DNA of 34,941 bases from Promethearchaeota archaeon. GTDB taxonomy: Archaea > Asgardarchaeota > Lokiarchaeia > Sigyniarchaeales > SOKP01. Made by a program: the position numbers and the translations under genes. The notes below the pieces were generated by a model. The model worked only from the letters and a program-made list of their open reading frames with translations, did not search any database and was not told the origin of the DNA. This document shows positions 1-7,908 of this stretch, one piece after another. Position 1 is the first letter of the stretch, and each line of letters starts with the position of its first letter. Location: positions 1-34,941 of the forward strand of contig JAHPZJ010000007.1 of the NCBI GenBank assembly GCA_019058245.1, given 5' to 3'.

Positions 1-305
1 ATTGTAATAGGCATTGTTTTGAGATCTTCAATTTTATTTATAGAATCGCAGTTCCAGAAGTTATCTTTATTTGTTTTAAAGTTGGAAAATTTAGGTTCAG
101 AAGCAATTTTAATATAAGCATCATGTGGTTTACATCTTCCAAATGCTGATGTATCATATTCTAGGAAAATACCGCAATTCCACTTTTGCGTTGTATTTTC
201 ATTTATACATTCTAGTTTACTATGTATTGATTTATCTTCACAAACTCGGCATATTTTTCTATCATAATGATATTTTTCTCCACACTTGGGACATTTTAAT
301 AACAT
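1..305 (-). CDS. Partial zinc-finger protein, C-terminus outside window
   Basis: This reading frame opens with ATG at 305 and runs open off the left edge, giving about 101 residues without a stop. The N-terminus MLLKCPKCGEKYHYDR carries CxxC at residues 5-8, followed by a second CxxC (CRVC) near residues 19-22, so the first 25 residues form a small four-cysteine zinc finger. Further on come scattered Cys and Trp residues (WNCG, WNCD) that could form another metal or fold unit. An AT-rich TATA-like stretch at about 325-336 would put the transcript start almost at the ATG, which suits a leaderless message. I do not recognise the family. Function is unknown; nucleic-acid or protein binding is the usual role of such fingers. 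The ORF on the opposite strand here is only an antisense shadow. Confidence 0.6.
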   Translation of the reverse strand, partial: MLLKCPKCGEKYHYDRKICRVCEDKSIHSKLECINENTTQKWNCGIFLEYDTSAFGRCKPHDAYIKIASEPKFSNFKTNKDNFWNCDSINKIEDLKTMPIT

Positions 306-513
306 TTTTAAACACTTTTTTTATTTTTTATACTATTTGAAGGGAATAAATTCCCTCATTTTTTATTCTATAAATATAATTATGATCACTTATATATAAA
401 TCTTTACTTTTTCTATTTCATATGTTTATAAATATAGAAGAAATGATCAGTATATGATATATAAATATCCTCAATTAATGAACAATTAATCTTACTAACA
501 ATTTTTCTCGTAC

Positions 514-530
514 TTTTAAATAATATTTAT
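514..530 (+). promoter_or_regulatory. TATA-box-like element before the small zinc-ribbon gene
   Basis: An uninterrupted A/T block, TTTTAAATAATATTTAT, is centred about 33 bases before the ATG at 555. An archaeal TATA box normally lies 25-30 bases before the transcript start, so the message would begin only a few bases before the start codon. In a genome this AT-rich such matches also arise by chance. Confidence 0.35.
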
Positions 531-554
531 CAAATGTAAGTTAAGATAATAATA

Positions 555-743
555 ATGCAAATCAAAGGATTTCCAAAGATGTATTATCATTGTCCAAATT
601 GTTCTTCAATGAAAATACCTCAGGTCTTAAATTATTTTCCCCCAAAAACTGTGAAATGTATGGATTGTGGTTATATTAACACCGAGACTAAATTTATAAA
701 GGAACAAGATAAAAAATTTACACCACTTCATTATACACATTGA
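555..743 (+). CDS. Small zinc-ribbon protein, 62 aa
   Basis: This is a short single-domain protein with CPNC at residues 18-21 and CMDC at residues 35-38. The two CxxC knuckles are separated by 13 residues, the layout of a minimal zinc ribbon. The sequence between them is polar and aromatic, and the C-terminal tail is lysine-rich and then ends in HYTH. The ATG at 555 has a TATA-like block at the right distance for a leaderless message; the second ATG at 579 (MYYHCPNC) is an alternative start that keeps the ribbon intact. No neighbour is close enough to form an operon. Small ribbons of this kind are common in Asgard genomes and mostly uncharacterised, so no specific function can be assigned. 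The cysteine spacing makes a real gene likely despite the short length. Confidence 0.6.
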   Translation: MQIKGFPKMYYHCPNCSSMKIPQVLNYFPPKTVKCMDCGYINTETKFIKEQDKKFTPLHYTH

Positions 744-860
744 AGTCCAATATATTCTAATTTTTTTAAATTTTGATAAATTATTAATTAATTTTAAATA
801 GAATTTAAAATATCGAAAAAGAGATTGAAAGCGGTAATAATGAAATTTTTCTTTTTATTC

Positions 861-1037
861 TTATTTTAGTGCATAATAGCAACGCTTAGGAGAAAATATT
901 TTGCCTTCCTCACGCAATTTTTTTATGATTTTAGATACTTCTTTAGATTCAACACCAATTTGGTCAGCAATTTCGCCCGGACGTAAAGGCTTAGAAGTAC
1001 TTTTAAAAACACTTAACACCTTATCTCTATCTGACAT
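861..1037 (-). CDS. Small winged-helix/HTH DNA-binding protein, 58 aa
   Basis: Reading the minus strand from ATG at 1037 gives a 58-residue protein ending at TAA 861-863. The pattern is a compact winged helix: helix 1 (SDRDKVLSVFKS), a short turn, helix 2 (LRPGEIADQIG), the recognition helix (VESKEVSKIIKKLREEG) and a beta wing (KIFSPKRCYYALK). The phrase RPGEIADQIGVESKEVSKIIKKL has the spacing seen in archaeal MarR/ArsR-like and small wHTH regulators. A TATA-like element, TTTTATAG on the minus strand, sits at about 1069-1076. The protein is too short for most ORF cut-offs. A 63-residue ORF antisense to it (901-1092) has no protein-like features. The likely role is a small transcription factor or DNA-binding protein with unknown target. 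Confidence 0.72.
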   Translation of the reverse strand: MSDRDKVLSVFKSTSKPLRPGEIADQIGVESKEVSKIIKKLREEGKIFSPKRCYYALK

Positions 1038-1310
1038 GAATAATCATATACAAAATTCTAAGTTATGCTATAAAATGATACTTAATATTTGAACATAATC
1101 TAAGTACATACTTTTGGTACTATGAATTGCTGAAATTTTCATGTTTTTGAATTTAATCCACTTTTATAATTTCTTGAATGTTTGGTATTTTGAAATTGGA
1201 ATTTGTTATTATTTCTTGGGTAGAATTATCATAAAAGCATTTCATAGAAATAAATAATAAAAACAATATTTAGAGATAAAATAAATAACTTAATCCTTAA
1301 ATCAAATGAA
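1038..1310. other. Intergenic stretch with one possible micro-ORF
   Basis: This stretch separates the winged-helix gene from the acetyltransferase. The only protein-like frame is on the minus strand at 1153-1245, 30 codons, beginning MKCFYDNSTQEII and ending EIIKVD. Its composition is polar and plausible, but no ribosome binding site or domain supports it. Nothing else stands out beyond high AT content. Confidence 0.2.
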
Positions 1311-1973
1311 TTATTTTCTTATCATTCCACAAAGACGTACATCTGTATTGGGAATTATAGTGTCTTCAAGGATTTCAAACCCACAATGTTCATAAATAGA
1401 TATATTTTTTTCCGTGTTTGTTTCAAGGTAAATTGGTAAATTCTCCTTTTCAACTCTTGCAAACATCGCTTTTAGTAAAGTATCCGCATGACCCTTTCCT
1501 TGGAATTCAGGTTCAACCCCAAGAGGGGCTAAATACCAATGTTTGAAAGGAGCATTACGTTTATGAACTAAATCCGTATATTCTTCAATCTTTTTTGATC
1601 TTTTATAGAATTCTATTCCTAATTTTTCAACGACTTTCTTTCCACCACTCCGTACTTTTGCTTCGTATGTTTTATAAATATATTCAAAGGGGATCCATCC
1701 AGCAATCCCCTCCAAATCAGCGCTAGGTGAATACACTTCTCCATATAAAACGTCATAACGTATTACATATTCAAAGATATACTTTAGTTTTTCTTTTCTT
1801 TCAAAATCATCAGGAATGGTGTAAATAAAACCTGGATTGTCATAAAAAGCTCGAGATAAAACTTCACTGGCTTTTTTAACATGATCTTCTGTTATACGGA
1901 AAAGTTCTTTTAAATCGAACATAATTGATATTAAATATAACAAGATGTACGTTAAAAGCTTTTTTGTTTTCAT
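1311..1973 (-). CDS. GNAT-family N-acetyltransferase
   Basis: The protein transfers an acetyl group from acetyl-CoA to an unknown amine. The acetyl-CoA pyrophosphate-binding motif A is clear at residues 153-161 (VEPEFQGKG, the Q/RxxGxG/A signature), after beta-strand 4 (WYLAPLGV). Motif B follows in YLETNTEKN and IYEHCGFE near residues 182-200. The middle (EGIAGWIPFEYIYKTYEAKVRSGG) resembles the long variable segment of archaeal GNATs near lysine-rich substrates. Start choice is uncertain. The frame opens at 1973, just downstream of a TATA-like element near 1998-2010, which favours a leaderless start there. The first 17 residues are hydrophobic and not GNAT-like, and the recognisable fold begins at the second methionine (1922, MFDLKEL). 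Length from that Met is about 203 residues, usual for the family. Substrate cannot be inferred. Confidence 0.85.
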   Translation of the reverse strand: MKTKKLLTYILLYLISIMFDLKELFRITEDHVKKASEVLSRAFYDNPGFIYTIPDDFERKEKLKYIFEYVIRYDVLYGEVYSPSADLEGIAGWIPFEYIYKTYEAKVRSGGKKVVEKLGIEFYKRSKKIEEYTDLVHKRNAPFKHWYLAPLGVEPEFQGKGHADTLLKAMFARVEKENLPIYLETNTEKNISIYEHCGFEILEDTIIPNTDVRLCGMIRK

Positions 1974-1997
1974 TTATCCAGATTTTAATTACGGGTG

Positions 1998-2010
1998 TAT
2001 TTTTAAATAC
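1998..2010 (-). promoter_or_regulatory. TATA-box-like element of the GNAT gene
   Basis: On the minus strand this reads GTATTTAAAAATA, close to the archaeal TATA consensus, about 30 bases before the ATG at 1973. It would give either a leaderless message from 1973 or an untranslated leader of about 50 bases to the internal start at 1922. Confidence 0.4.
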
Positions 2011-2110
2011 TCTTTTGATAAACTAATGAATTTTTGGAAAATAATCTAAGATTAGAATGAAAAATGATGATTTAAATATACTTTTTAGTACAACAAATAT
2101 TAGAAAAAAA

Positions 2111-3586
2111 CTAATAACTTTTAGCAATATAGACAGTACATCCTGCGGGTTTCCCACAGATTATGCAGGTTGCAAACTCGTGTTTTTCTTCATCAAACCT
2201 TCTACCACGAACAAATCCACCAATTTCTTTTTCAACCACTTCAGCGCAAGGATACGCATCCATATCAATTGAGCAGAAACCACAGCACACAATTTTACCA
2301 TTGTTAATTGCTTCAATTGCTGCATCTTTTTCATAAGTAACTTCGATTTGAGATTCAAAATCAATTAAAGATTTCTCTTTAATCTCTTTAGTATAATTTT
2401 GAGCAAGCTCATCGATTTTAATTTTCAGATCCTCTTTTTTTATAGTCAGCTTTTTTCCATCATGCCTTTTTACAACTATTACTTTATTATTTTCGATATC
2501 TTTTGGTCCAATCTCAATTCTTAATGGAACTCCTTTTAATTCCCAATAGTAAAATTTGTTTCCAACTGAGAGATCAGAATCATCAAGTTTGACTATATAT
2601 TTATCTTTTAATTCTTCATATACTTCCTTAGCTCCTTTTAGAACTGCTTCTTCTTTCCCCTTATATAATATTGGAATAATCACTATTTGAACTGGTGAAA
2701 TATCAAAAGGTAAAATTAATCCTTGATCATCACCCAAATATGCTATTATTGCTCCATAAATTCGACTTATTGCAGGACCATAACACGTTTGATATCCATA
2801 CTTTTCCTCACCATCTTTATCTACAAACTTTATATTGAATGGTTTTGAAAAATTTTGTCCAAGTAGATGTGTTGATGGCTGTTGCATCACTTTTCCTGAA
2901 CCCATTAACACATCGGCTGCAAACGTGGATACAGCCCCAGGAAATTTATCCCACTGAGGCCTTTCAAAAAAGATAATTGGAATTGCAAATTCCTCTTGAA
3001 GCATCTCATATGCCATTTCCATATCTTCTTTTACCTGATCCATAGCTTCTTCCATTGTGGCATATACATTATGAGCTTCTATCCAATGGAATTCTCTGCC
3101 TCTAAAAAAGGGTCTTGTCATCTTTGTTTCATATCGCCAAACTTGACATGATAAATACCTTTTGAAGGGGAGATCTTTATAACTATGAATCCAAAAAGGA
3201 TACATTTTATATAATGCCGTCTCACTTGTAGGACGTAAAGCTAACTTTTCAGTAAGTTTACCCGAACTACCTGCTTCGGTTACCCAAAAAACTTCAGGAG
3301 TAAATCCCTCAACATGCTGTGCCTCTAAATGAAAATTAGATTCGGGAATTAAAGAGGGCATAGTGAGTGGTAAATGACCATTCTTTTCCAACAATGTTTC
3401 ATACTTGGCATACATTTTTTTAATTGTAATCGTAGCCCATTCTCTATAAACCACAAACCCTTTAACATTATATCTGATATCTGCTAATTCTGCTTTATTT
3501 AATATTTCTGTATACCATGCGGAAAAATCCTCTTCCTTCGAAACTGTAATTCCTGTTATAGGTGCTTCTTTTTTCTTTTTTCCCAT
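2111..3586 (-). CDS. proS: Prolyl-tRNA synthetase, archaeal/eukaryotic type
   Basis: This class II aminoacyl-tRNA synthetase charges tRNA-Pro with proline using ATP. The 491-residue length is standard for the archaeal/eukaryotic form, which lacks the editing insertion of bacterial ProRS. Motif 1 lies around residues 58-86 (MYAKYETLLEKNGHLPL then TMPSLIPESNF). The proline/ATP pocket shows TEAGSSGKLTEKLALRPTSE at 103-122, motif 2 shows RYET followed by TRPFFRGREFHWIEAH at 151-172, and motif 3 lies in GPAISRIYGAIIAYLGDDQG. The anticodon-binding domain follows, then the C-terminal zinc domain with CCGFC, YPCAEV and CIICGKPAGC, and the terminal tyrosine typical of this type. A GGTGAT Shine-Dalgarno precedes the ATG by a few bases. 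It lies upstream of the GNAT gene and probably in its own transcript. The call is secure. Confidence 0.97.
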   Translation of the reverse strand: MGKKKKEAPITGITVSKEEDFSAWYTEILNKAELADIRYNVKGFVVYREWATITIKKMYAKYETLLEKNGHLPLTMPSLIPESNFHLEAQHVEGFTPEVFWVTEAGSSGKLTEKLALRPTSETALYKMYPFWIHSYKDLPFKRYLSCQVWRYETKMTRPFFRGREFHWIEAHNVYATMEEAMDQVKEDMEMAYEMLQEEFAIPIIFFERPQWDKFPGAVSTFAADVLMGSGKVMQQPSTHLLGQNFSKPFNIKFVDKDGEEKYGYQTCYGPAISRIYGAIIAYLGDDQGLILPFDISPVQIVIIPILYKGKEEAVLKGAKEVYEELKDKYIVKLDDSDLSVGNKFYYWELKGVPLRIEIGPKDIENNKVIVVKRHDGKKLTIKKEDLKIKIDELAQNYTKEIKEKSLIDFESQIEVTYEKDAAIEAINNGKIVCCGFCSIDMDAYPCAEVVEKEIGGFVRGRRFDEEKHEFATCIICGKPAGCTVYIAKSY

Positions 3587-3678
3587 CGAAAATCACCAAA
3601 TATAATTAACCAAAAATTATATAGTTTATGAGAATCTTAGATAAGATATCTAAACTAATACAAATTAAAAACTATTGT

Positions 3679-4425
3679 TTAATTTTTATCAGAAAGCAGT
3701 AAAGCATTAGTTATAATTAATCCTGGTTTTACTATAACATCATACTTCTTCGCTTCTAAAAACCCTTGGACTTCTTTTGCTACATTTTCTATTTTCTTTA
3801 TATCATGCTCATCAGGAACTGAATAACTAATGACTGATTGGGCGGATTCTAATTCTATTTTACCTACTTCGTCAGCTTTTTCTATTGAAACATGATTTGC
3901 ACCAGCTAATGTTGCAATTTTTTTAATTTCTTCCTCTAAAGAGCCAAATGTAAAATACTCTTTACTTCTCGACAGGAATTTTTCTGATATAATCTTTTCT
4001 AAATGTGCCCGGGAGGTTGGATCATAAAAAGCAGTTAATTCTTGAGCACATATAGTTTTATACTTCCCTTGAATTAGTTCTTCTTTACTATTTATAAACT
4101 CAATTAATTTTTCATAATATTCTGGGTCTATCTTTTGAAAGTTTTCTATATTTCTAACTAAATCCGTCAATTTATCAATCAAATCATAATAAAATTTTAA
4201 GATAGACTTAATTTCCAATTTATCCTTCATCTCTTTTATTTCAGGATAATACTTTTTAAGAATTAGGTTAATACTCTTATTAAATTTAGCACAAACATTG
4301 GCAATATCATCAACAACTTGAATAGAATTTCTATTTAATAGTTCAATTAAATGAATTTCTAAACTTGGTAAACCTTCAAAAATTTCGGTGATCTTAAGTC
4401 TGTATTTTTTTTCAATATAACTCAT
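3679..4425 (-). CDS. Uncharacterised helical protein, 248 aa
   Basis: I do not recognise this protein. Residues 1-130 are almost wholly predicted alpha-helical, with long charged stretches and regularly spaced Leu/Ile. Residues about 160-248 look like an alpha/beta domain: a helix (SLEEEIKKIATLAG), a strand (HVSIEK), a strand pair around KIELESAQSVISYSV, a helix (KKIENVAKEVQGFLEAK) and a terminal strand (YDVIVKPGLIITNALLL). No transmembrane segment, signal peptide or cysteine cluster is present. The start is the first ATG of the frame. It lies between ProRS (92-base gap) and the PlsY fusion (87-base gap) on the same strand; these gaps leave co-transcription open. An Asgard-specific or archaeal orphan family is likely. 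Function is unknown. Confidence 0.75.
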   Translation of the reverse strand: MSYIEKKYRLKITEIFEGLPSLEIHLIELLNRNSIQVVDDIANVCAKFNKSINLILKKYYPEIKEMKDKLEIKSILKFYYDLIDKLTDLVRNIENFQKIDPEYYEKLIEFINSKEELIQGKYKTICAQELTAFYDPTSRAHLEKIISEKFLSRSKEYFTFGSLEEEIKKIATLAGANHVSIEKADEVGKIELESAQSVISYSVPDEHDIKKIENVAKEVQGFLEAKKYDVIVKPGLIITNALLLSDKN

Positions 4426-4512
4426 TAGATTATAAAAAAGATAGAAATTTTCCTATATAATGTTATTTTTATGATAAAAAAACAAAATTCTTGATTTATA
4501 GATGAAATAATT

Positions 4513-5721
4513 CTACAAACCCGAGAATATTTTTACTACAGTCATTATTACCCCTGAAACTAAAGGAACAGTAAGATTATCATCCACTCCAAATGAAAAG
4601 AGTTCAATTAAAGGTGCTACGGCACCTCCACATATAAGGATAAGTAAAGGAATATCCAAAAGAAAGAATAAAAAATATCCACAAATGAGAACACAACCTA
4701 AGTAAGCTAATGTTCCTTCAACTGTTTTGTCATAAATCTTATGCTTACCAAATGCTAATCCAAATATTTTTCCAAAAATATCTCCAAATATAAGAAATAC
4801 TAATGAAGCTATAGCTATGGTTTTTTCAAATAGTAAAATGCTAATAAAGGCAGCAACTAGAAATATTGTCATTGATGAAAACTTGCTAACCTCACTTTTT
4901 TTAAAAATTGCTTTCACTTTTTCAGTTAGAATAACATTTGTTTGTTTATTTAAGAATCGCACTAATTCTAATAATATAAAAGCTAATGCAACTGAACCAA
5001 TGAATATAAGTGAAGGTAACCATGGATTAAAAGCATAAAAAATAACAAAAATTATGGCAAAAGGTCTCATCGCTACTCGCCACCAATGAGCTTTAAATGT
5101 CTCATCCTCGATTATGATTTTTTTTTCTGATATTACTTTATAAAGTCCTATTGACGCTATGTGAATAAGAATTAATATAAAGAATAAATTATACGCACTT
5201 GTAGGATAGATTTGAAAAACAGCAAAACCAAGAATAGGAAATGTAATAAGAGATAAGAGAGAGCCAACCCTACATATATAAACAAAAAGAACAACTAAAA
5301 TTATCAAATATAGTATTACAAAGAAAATCTCTAAACTTATAGCCATATAACTAACCAAATAAAAAAGTAATAAACCTGTCGATGTAGCTACACCCTGACC
5401 TCCACGAAAATTAAGATAATAAGGGAAAATGTGTCCGATAATAGCGACAATTCCACATAATTGTATTATAAAAAAGTTTCGATTCAATCCATAAGCCATT
5501 AACATTACTGCTAATCCTTTTAAAGTATCATATATTGCTGTCGGAATTGCATATTTGAGTCCCAAAACTCGAAACGCATTTGATGTTCCAGGATTCTTTG
5601 TACCTTCCTCCCTTAAATCAATTCCTTTTATTTTTCCAAAAATATACGCTGGTAAAATTCCCCCGATTAAATAACTTAAAATAACGCATAAAATATCTAA
5701 AAACAGTTCAATAAGATCCAT
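4513..5721 (-). CDS. plsY: PlsY glycerol-3-phosphate acyltransferase fused to CTP-dependent lipid kinase-like domain
   Basis: Residues 1-200 match PlsY, the integral-membrane enzyme that acylates glycerol-3-phosphate using acyl phosphate. Visible hallmarks are the N-terminal segment LIGGILPAYIFGK, the phosphate loop GTKNPGTSNAFRVLG (40-54), a conserved D65/K68 pair (YDTLKG), the GHIFPYYLNFRGGQGVATS motif (96-114) and RVGSLLS (151-157). Residues about 215-402 form a second multi-helix domain with GDIFGKIFGLAFGKHK (313-328), KTVEGTLA (332-339) and GVDDNLTVPLVSG (378-390). These are signatures of the dolichol kinase/phytol kinase/phosphatidate cytidylyltransferase superfamily that uses CTP. A single PlsY is about 200 residues, so the doubled length reflects fusion. 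A GTGAGG Shine-Dalgarno precedes the ATG. Substrates in an archaeal membrane are inferred, not shown. Confidence 0.88.
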   Translation of the reverse strand: MDLIELFLDILCVILSYLIGGILPAYIFGKIKGIDLREEGTKNPGTSNAFRVLGLKYAIPTAIYDTLKGLAVMLMAYGLNRNFFIIQLCGIVAIIGHIFPYYLNFRGGQGVATSTGLLLFYLVSYMAISLEIFFVILYLIILVVLFVYICRVGSLLSLITFPILGFAVFQIYPTSAYNLFFILILIHIASIGLYKVISEKKIIIEDETFKAHWWRVAMRPFAIIFVIFYAFNPWLPSLIFIGSVALAFILLELVRFLNKQTNVILTEKVKAIFKKSEVSKFSSMTIFLVAAFISILLFEKTIAIASLVFLIFGDIFGKIFGLAFGKHKIYDKTVEGTLAYLGCVLICGYFLFFLLDIPLLILICGGAVAPLIELFSFGVDDNLTVPLVSGVIMTVVKIFSGL

Positions 5722-6037
5722 TAATCCTCACTTATTTTGATACTATATATACTTGAGAGGAATATATATTTATACTTTTTTAACAGTGTTTATGAACCTG
5801 CTAAAAATATGTGAGAATAGTATATAAATATCTAGAAATTAACCACCGTGAAATATCAATTCCAAAAAAAGAAAAAATAGAACTCTAAAAAAGTAATTTT
5901 TTTTATGGATGATGAAATTAATTGATATTGAATTTTTTATTTACATTTTTAACAAACTTTTCTTTTAGAAATATTTATATAACTTTTTTATGACTAAATT
6001 ATCAAATAACTAATTTTCAATACTTTAGGCATTTTCT
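5722..6037. promoter_or_regulatory. Divergent promoter region
   Basis: This 316-base gap lies between the divergently read PlsY fusion and the gene at 6038. For the minus gene, TATA-like blocks occur at about 5743-5752 and 5762-5776, with GAGG just before its ATG. For the plus gene, AAATATTTATATAA at 5969-5982 is a good TATA match and predicts a leader of roughly 35-40 bases. No further ORF or repeat is seen. Confidence 0.45.
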
Positions 6038-6415
6038 ATGAGTAAAGAAATGATAAAGTTTAAAGAAAAATCATTAAATAATGCTGAAACATATTATAAA
6101 CAACTTCATTTAACGCGAGAACAGAGAAGGAAAGTCCGTTTAGTCTCAAAATTAGCAACTCATTATATCCCAATAAACGAATATGCTATGAGTGGTTTTG
6201 CATTTATGGCAATCCGTGATTATCAAGTTGATAATAAAATAGAGATGACAGAATTTGAAAATATGCCTGCTGAAGCGAAACTTGAGATGTTTTCTGACTT
6301 ATTAAAAAGAATTAGAAATAGATTATTACAGGCAATAGTAAAACCAGAACAAACTTCGGTTTTAGATAATGCGATAAAAGAAGTCTATAATTTTTATAAA
6401 AATAATCTCGTATAG
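6038..6415 (+). CDS. Uncharacterised small helical protein, 125 aa
   Basis: I do not recognise this family. The protein is soluble and almost entirely helical by composition. The N-terminal third is basic and amphipathic (KEKSLNNAETYYKQLHLTREQRRKVRLVSKLATHY), the central part contains a more hydrophobic helix (AMSGFAFMAIRDYQV), and the C-terminal half has charged helices ending FYKNNLV. There are no cysteines and no transmembrane segment. The TREQRRKVR patch could contact nucleic acid, but this is only suggestive. It stands alone, divergent from the PlsY fusion, with a TATA-like element at 5969-5982. Codon and base composition match the neighbours. The length, a complete start-to-stop frame and a promoter make a real gene likely. 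Confidence 0.7.
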   Translation: MSKEMIKFKEKSLNNAETYYKQLHLTREQRRKVRLVSKLATHYIPINEYAMSGFAFMAIRDYQVDNKIEMTEFENMPAEAKLEMFSDLLKRIRNRLLQAIVKPEQTSVLDNAIKEVYNFYKNNLV

Positions 6416-6596
6416 TTTCAATCTTTTTTAATTTGTATTTAATAGACTAATCTAGTGAAGAAATTTCTCAGTTTTTATTTTTAAATCTTATTTCCCATAC
6501 TATAGACTCGAATAAAATTCTCAATTTTAAAATTATATCAAAATTGGTGTATATAGTATCATATTATTTACTTTATTAACAAGAATTAAAAAATAG

Positions 6597-6627
6597 AAAA
6601 AAAAAATAAATCTCCTTGTCCGAGATT
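6597..6627 (-). terminator. Hairpin plus U-tract terminator of TFB gene
   Basis: On the minus strand, 11 bases after the TFB stop codon, AATCTC (6627-6622) and GAGATT (6614-6609) form a perfect 6-bp stem around a 7-base loop. It is followed after two bases by ten consecutive U residues (A-run 6597-6606 on the plus strand). Archaeal RNA polymerase terminates at U-tracts, and here the tract is combined with a bacterial-style hairpin. Confidence 0.7.
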
Positions 6628-6638
6628 GGAAATCTTTT

Positions 6639-7571
6639 TTACTGTAATTTACTTTTTATCTGTTTGGAACGACTTCTCAAAGTAACTTCAGTAACTTTTG
6701 CCACTTCTGAGACTTCTGCTTGTGTTTTTCTGCAATTTCCAGCTTTTGCCGCCATGTATATAACACTTGCAGCTAAACCCTTTGGATCTTTTCCTGTTCG
6801 TAATAATCCATTTTTAGAAGCTTCAACAAGCATATTAATTGCGTGTTTCTGTGTTTCCATTGGTAAGCCAAGGTCATTCCCGAACCGAAATACCAATTGC
6901 TCAGCAGTAATTGGTTTATATTTTAAATTTAGCTCAGGAAGAACTTCCTTAACAATCATACCTAAGGAACGGTGTACAGTCCTTCTTGGAGTCATAGAGG
7001 CTTCACATACTTCTTCAAGTAATCTTGGAAATTCATGTACTCTAATTGCTGCGTATAAAGCAGCTGCGATAAATCCATCAATTGATCTTCCCATTGTTAA
7101 TTTCTTCTTTGCTACAACGGAATAAATCTTCCATGCGGTCTCTTTTATGTATTCTGGTATATTCATTTTGCTTGTTAACATTTTAAGCTTAGGCTTCGCT
7201 TCCCAGAAATTTCTCTCGATGCTTGAGATCAATGAATTTTGGATTTTAGATAATCTTGAAAATAATGTTTTTCCTCGGGCATTTATTAATCTACCTTTTG
7301 AATCGATTTTAGAATTTGGCAACATCGTTCGTGGACCAAACTCACGCCATCTTGGTTCAGTTCTACGCCTTTTGTTGACTTCTTCGACAGTATAAGCTCT
7401 TCTTTCATTTCCAACGAGATTGCGACCAAAACTCATTCCACAATTCAAACATACATTATCTCCATCCCGAGATTCAATACAAGGATTATTACAACATTGA
7501 GCATCTGAACTGCAGCTTAATCCTTCCTCTGTAGTGGCTTTTGTTGAACGTAGTCTATCTTTATAACTCAT
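6639..7571 (-). CDS. tfb: Transcription initiation factor TFB (TFIIB homologue)
   Basis: TFB bridges TBP-bound promoter DNA and RNA polymerase. The N-terminus holds a compact, cysteine-rich zinc ribbon: C27-x3-C31, then C41-x2-C44 (VCLNCG), with additional cysteines at 20 and 26. B-reader and B-linker sequence follows (KRRRTEPRWREFGPRTMLPN, 67-86). Two cyclin-like repeats make up the rest: the first around residues 105-205 (IPEYIKETAWKIY, RSIDGFIAAALYAAIR) and the second around 206-310 (RFGNDLGLPMETQKHA, GKDPKGLAASVIYMAAK, then the HTH SEVAKVTEVTLRSRSKQIK). Length is usual for archaeal TFB (about 300-320). The ribbon spacing is shorter than the common C-x2-C/H with about 15-17 residues before the second pair. 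The gene is monocistronic with a strong hairpin/U-tract terminator downstream. The ORF antisense to it at 6616-7125 is a shadow. Confidence 0.96.
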   Translation of the reverse strand: MSYKDRLRSTKATTEEGLSCSSDAQCCNNPCIESRDGDNVCLNCGMSFGRNLVGNERRAYTVEEVNKRRRTEPRWREFGPRTMLPNSKIDSKGRLINARGKTLFSRLSKIQNSLISSIERNFWEAKPKLKMLTSKMNIPEYIKETAWKIYSVVAKKKLTMGRSIDGFIAAALYAAIRVHEFPRLLEEVCEASMTPRRTVHRSLGMIVKEVLPELNLKYKPITAEQLVFRFGNDLGLPMETQKHAINMLVEASKNGLLRTGKDPKGLAASVIYMAAKAGNCRKTQAEVSEVAKVTEVTLRSRSKQIKSKLQ

Positions 7572-7908
7572 TTATGTTCACTTTTTATTATATTATTCTT
7601 TTCCTGCGGGTTCTATAATAATCAATAAGAATATTGATCAACGCATTATACTTTCTGTATTGCTAATGATCAGTTTTATTTATATTTTTTTTGTTTTTAT
7701 AACATAAGTATTATTTTTTTATTATAGAAGGTGTCTATTTATTGTGTTATGACATAAATTGTTAACCCACTATATAAAAGCTTTTCTATGCAAATTTGTT
7801 ATCTTACTAGGAACAGACGAAAAGTGGGTATTTTGTGGGTAAATTATAAATTATAAGTATGTGAAAGGAATTAATTGTTAAATAATAATAGGGATTAATT
7901 CAATGATA
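7572..7908. promoter_or_regulatory. Intergenic region with TFB promoter
   Basis: This 337-base gap contains the TFB promoter: on the minus strand an AT block around 7583-7597 (ATAATATAATAAAAAG) lies just before the ATG. A second strong TATA-like site, CTATATAAAAG at 7770-7780, reads on the plus strand and is near-symmetric. Downstream on the plus strand there is only a 22-codon frame from ATG 7788, so any transcript would be short or non-coding. No repeat or RNA gene was recognised. Confidence 0.35.

Noticed and set aside
125..340. 71-aa plus-strand ORF at the left edge
   Set aside because: It is antisense to the zinc-finger frame (305 to 1), is aromatic and hydrophobic with no motif, and has no ribosome site.
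901..1092. 63-aa plus-strand ORF
   Set aside because: It mirrors the winged-helix gene on the opposite strand, which has clear HTH features and a matching promoter.
6616..7125. 169-aa plus-strand ORF opposite TFB
   Set aside because: Low-complexity Ser/Thr/Phe translation, wholly antisense to conserved TFB repeats.
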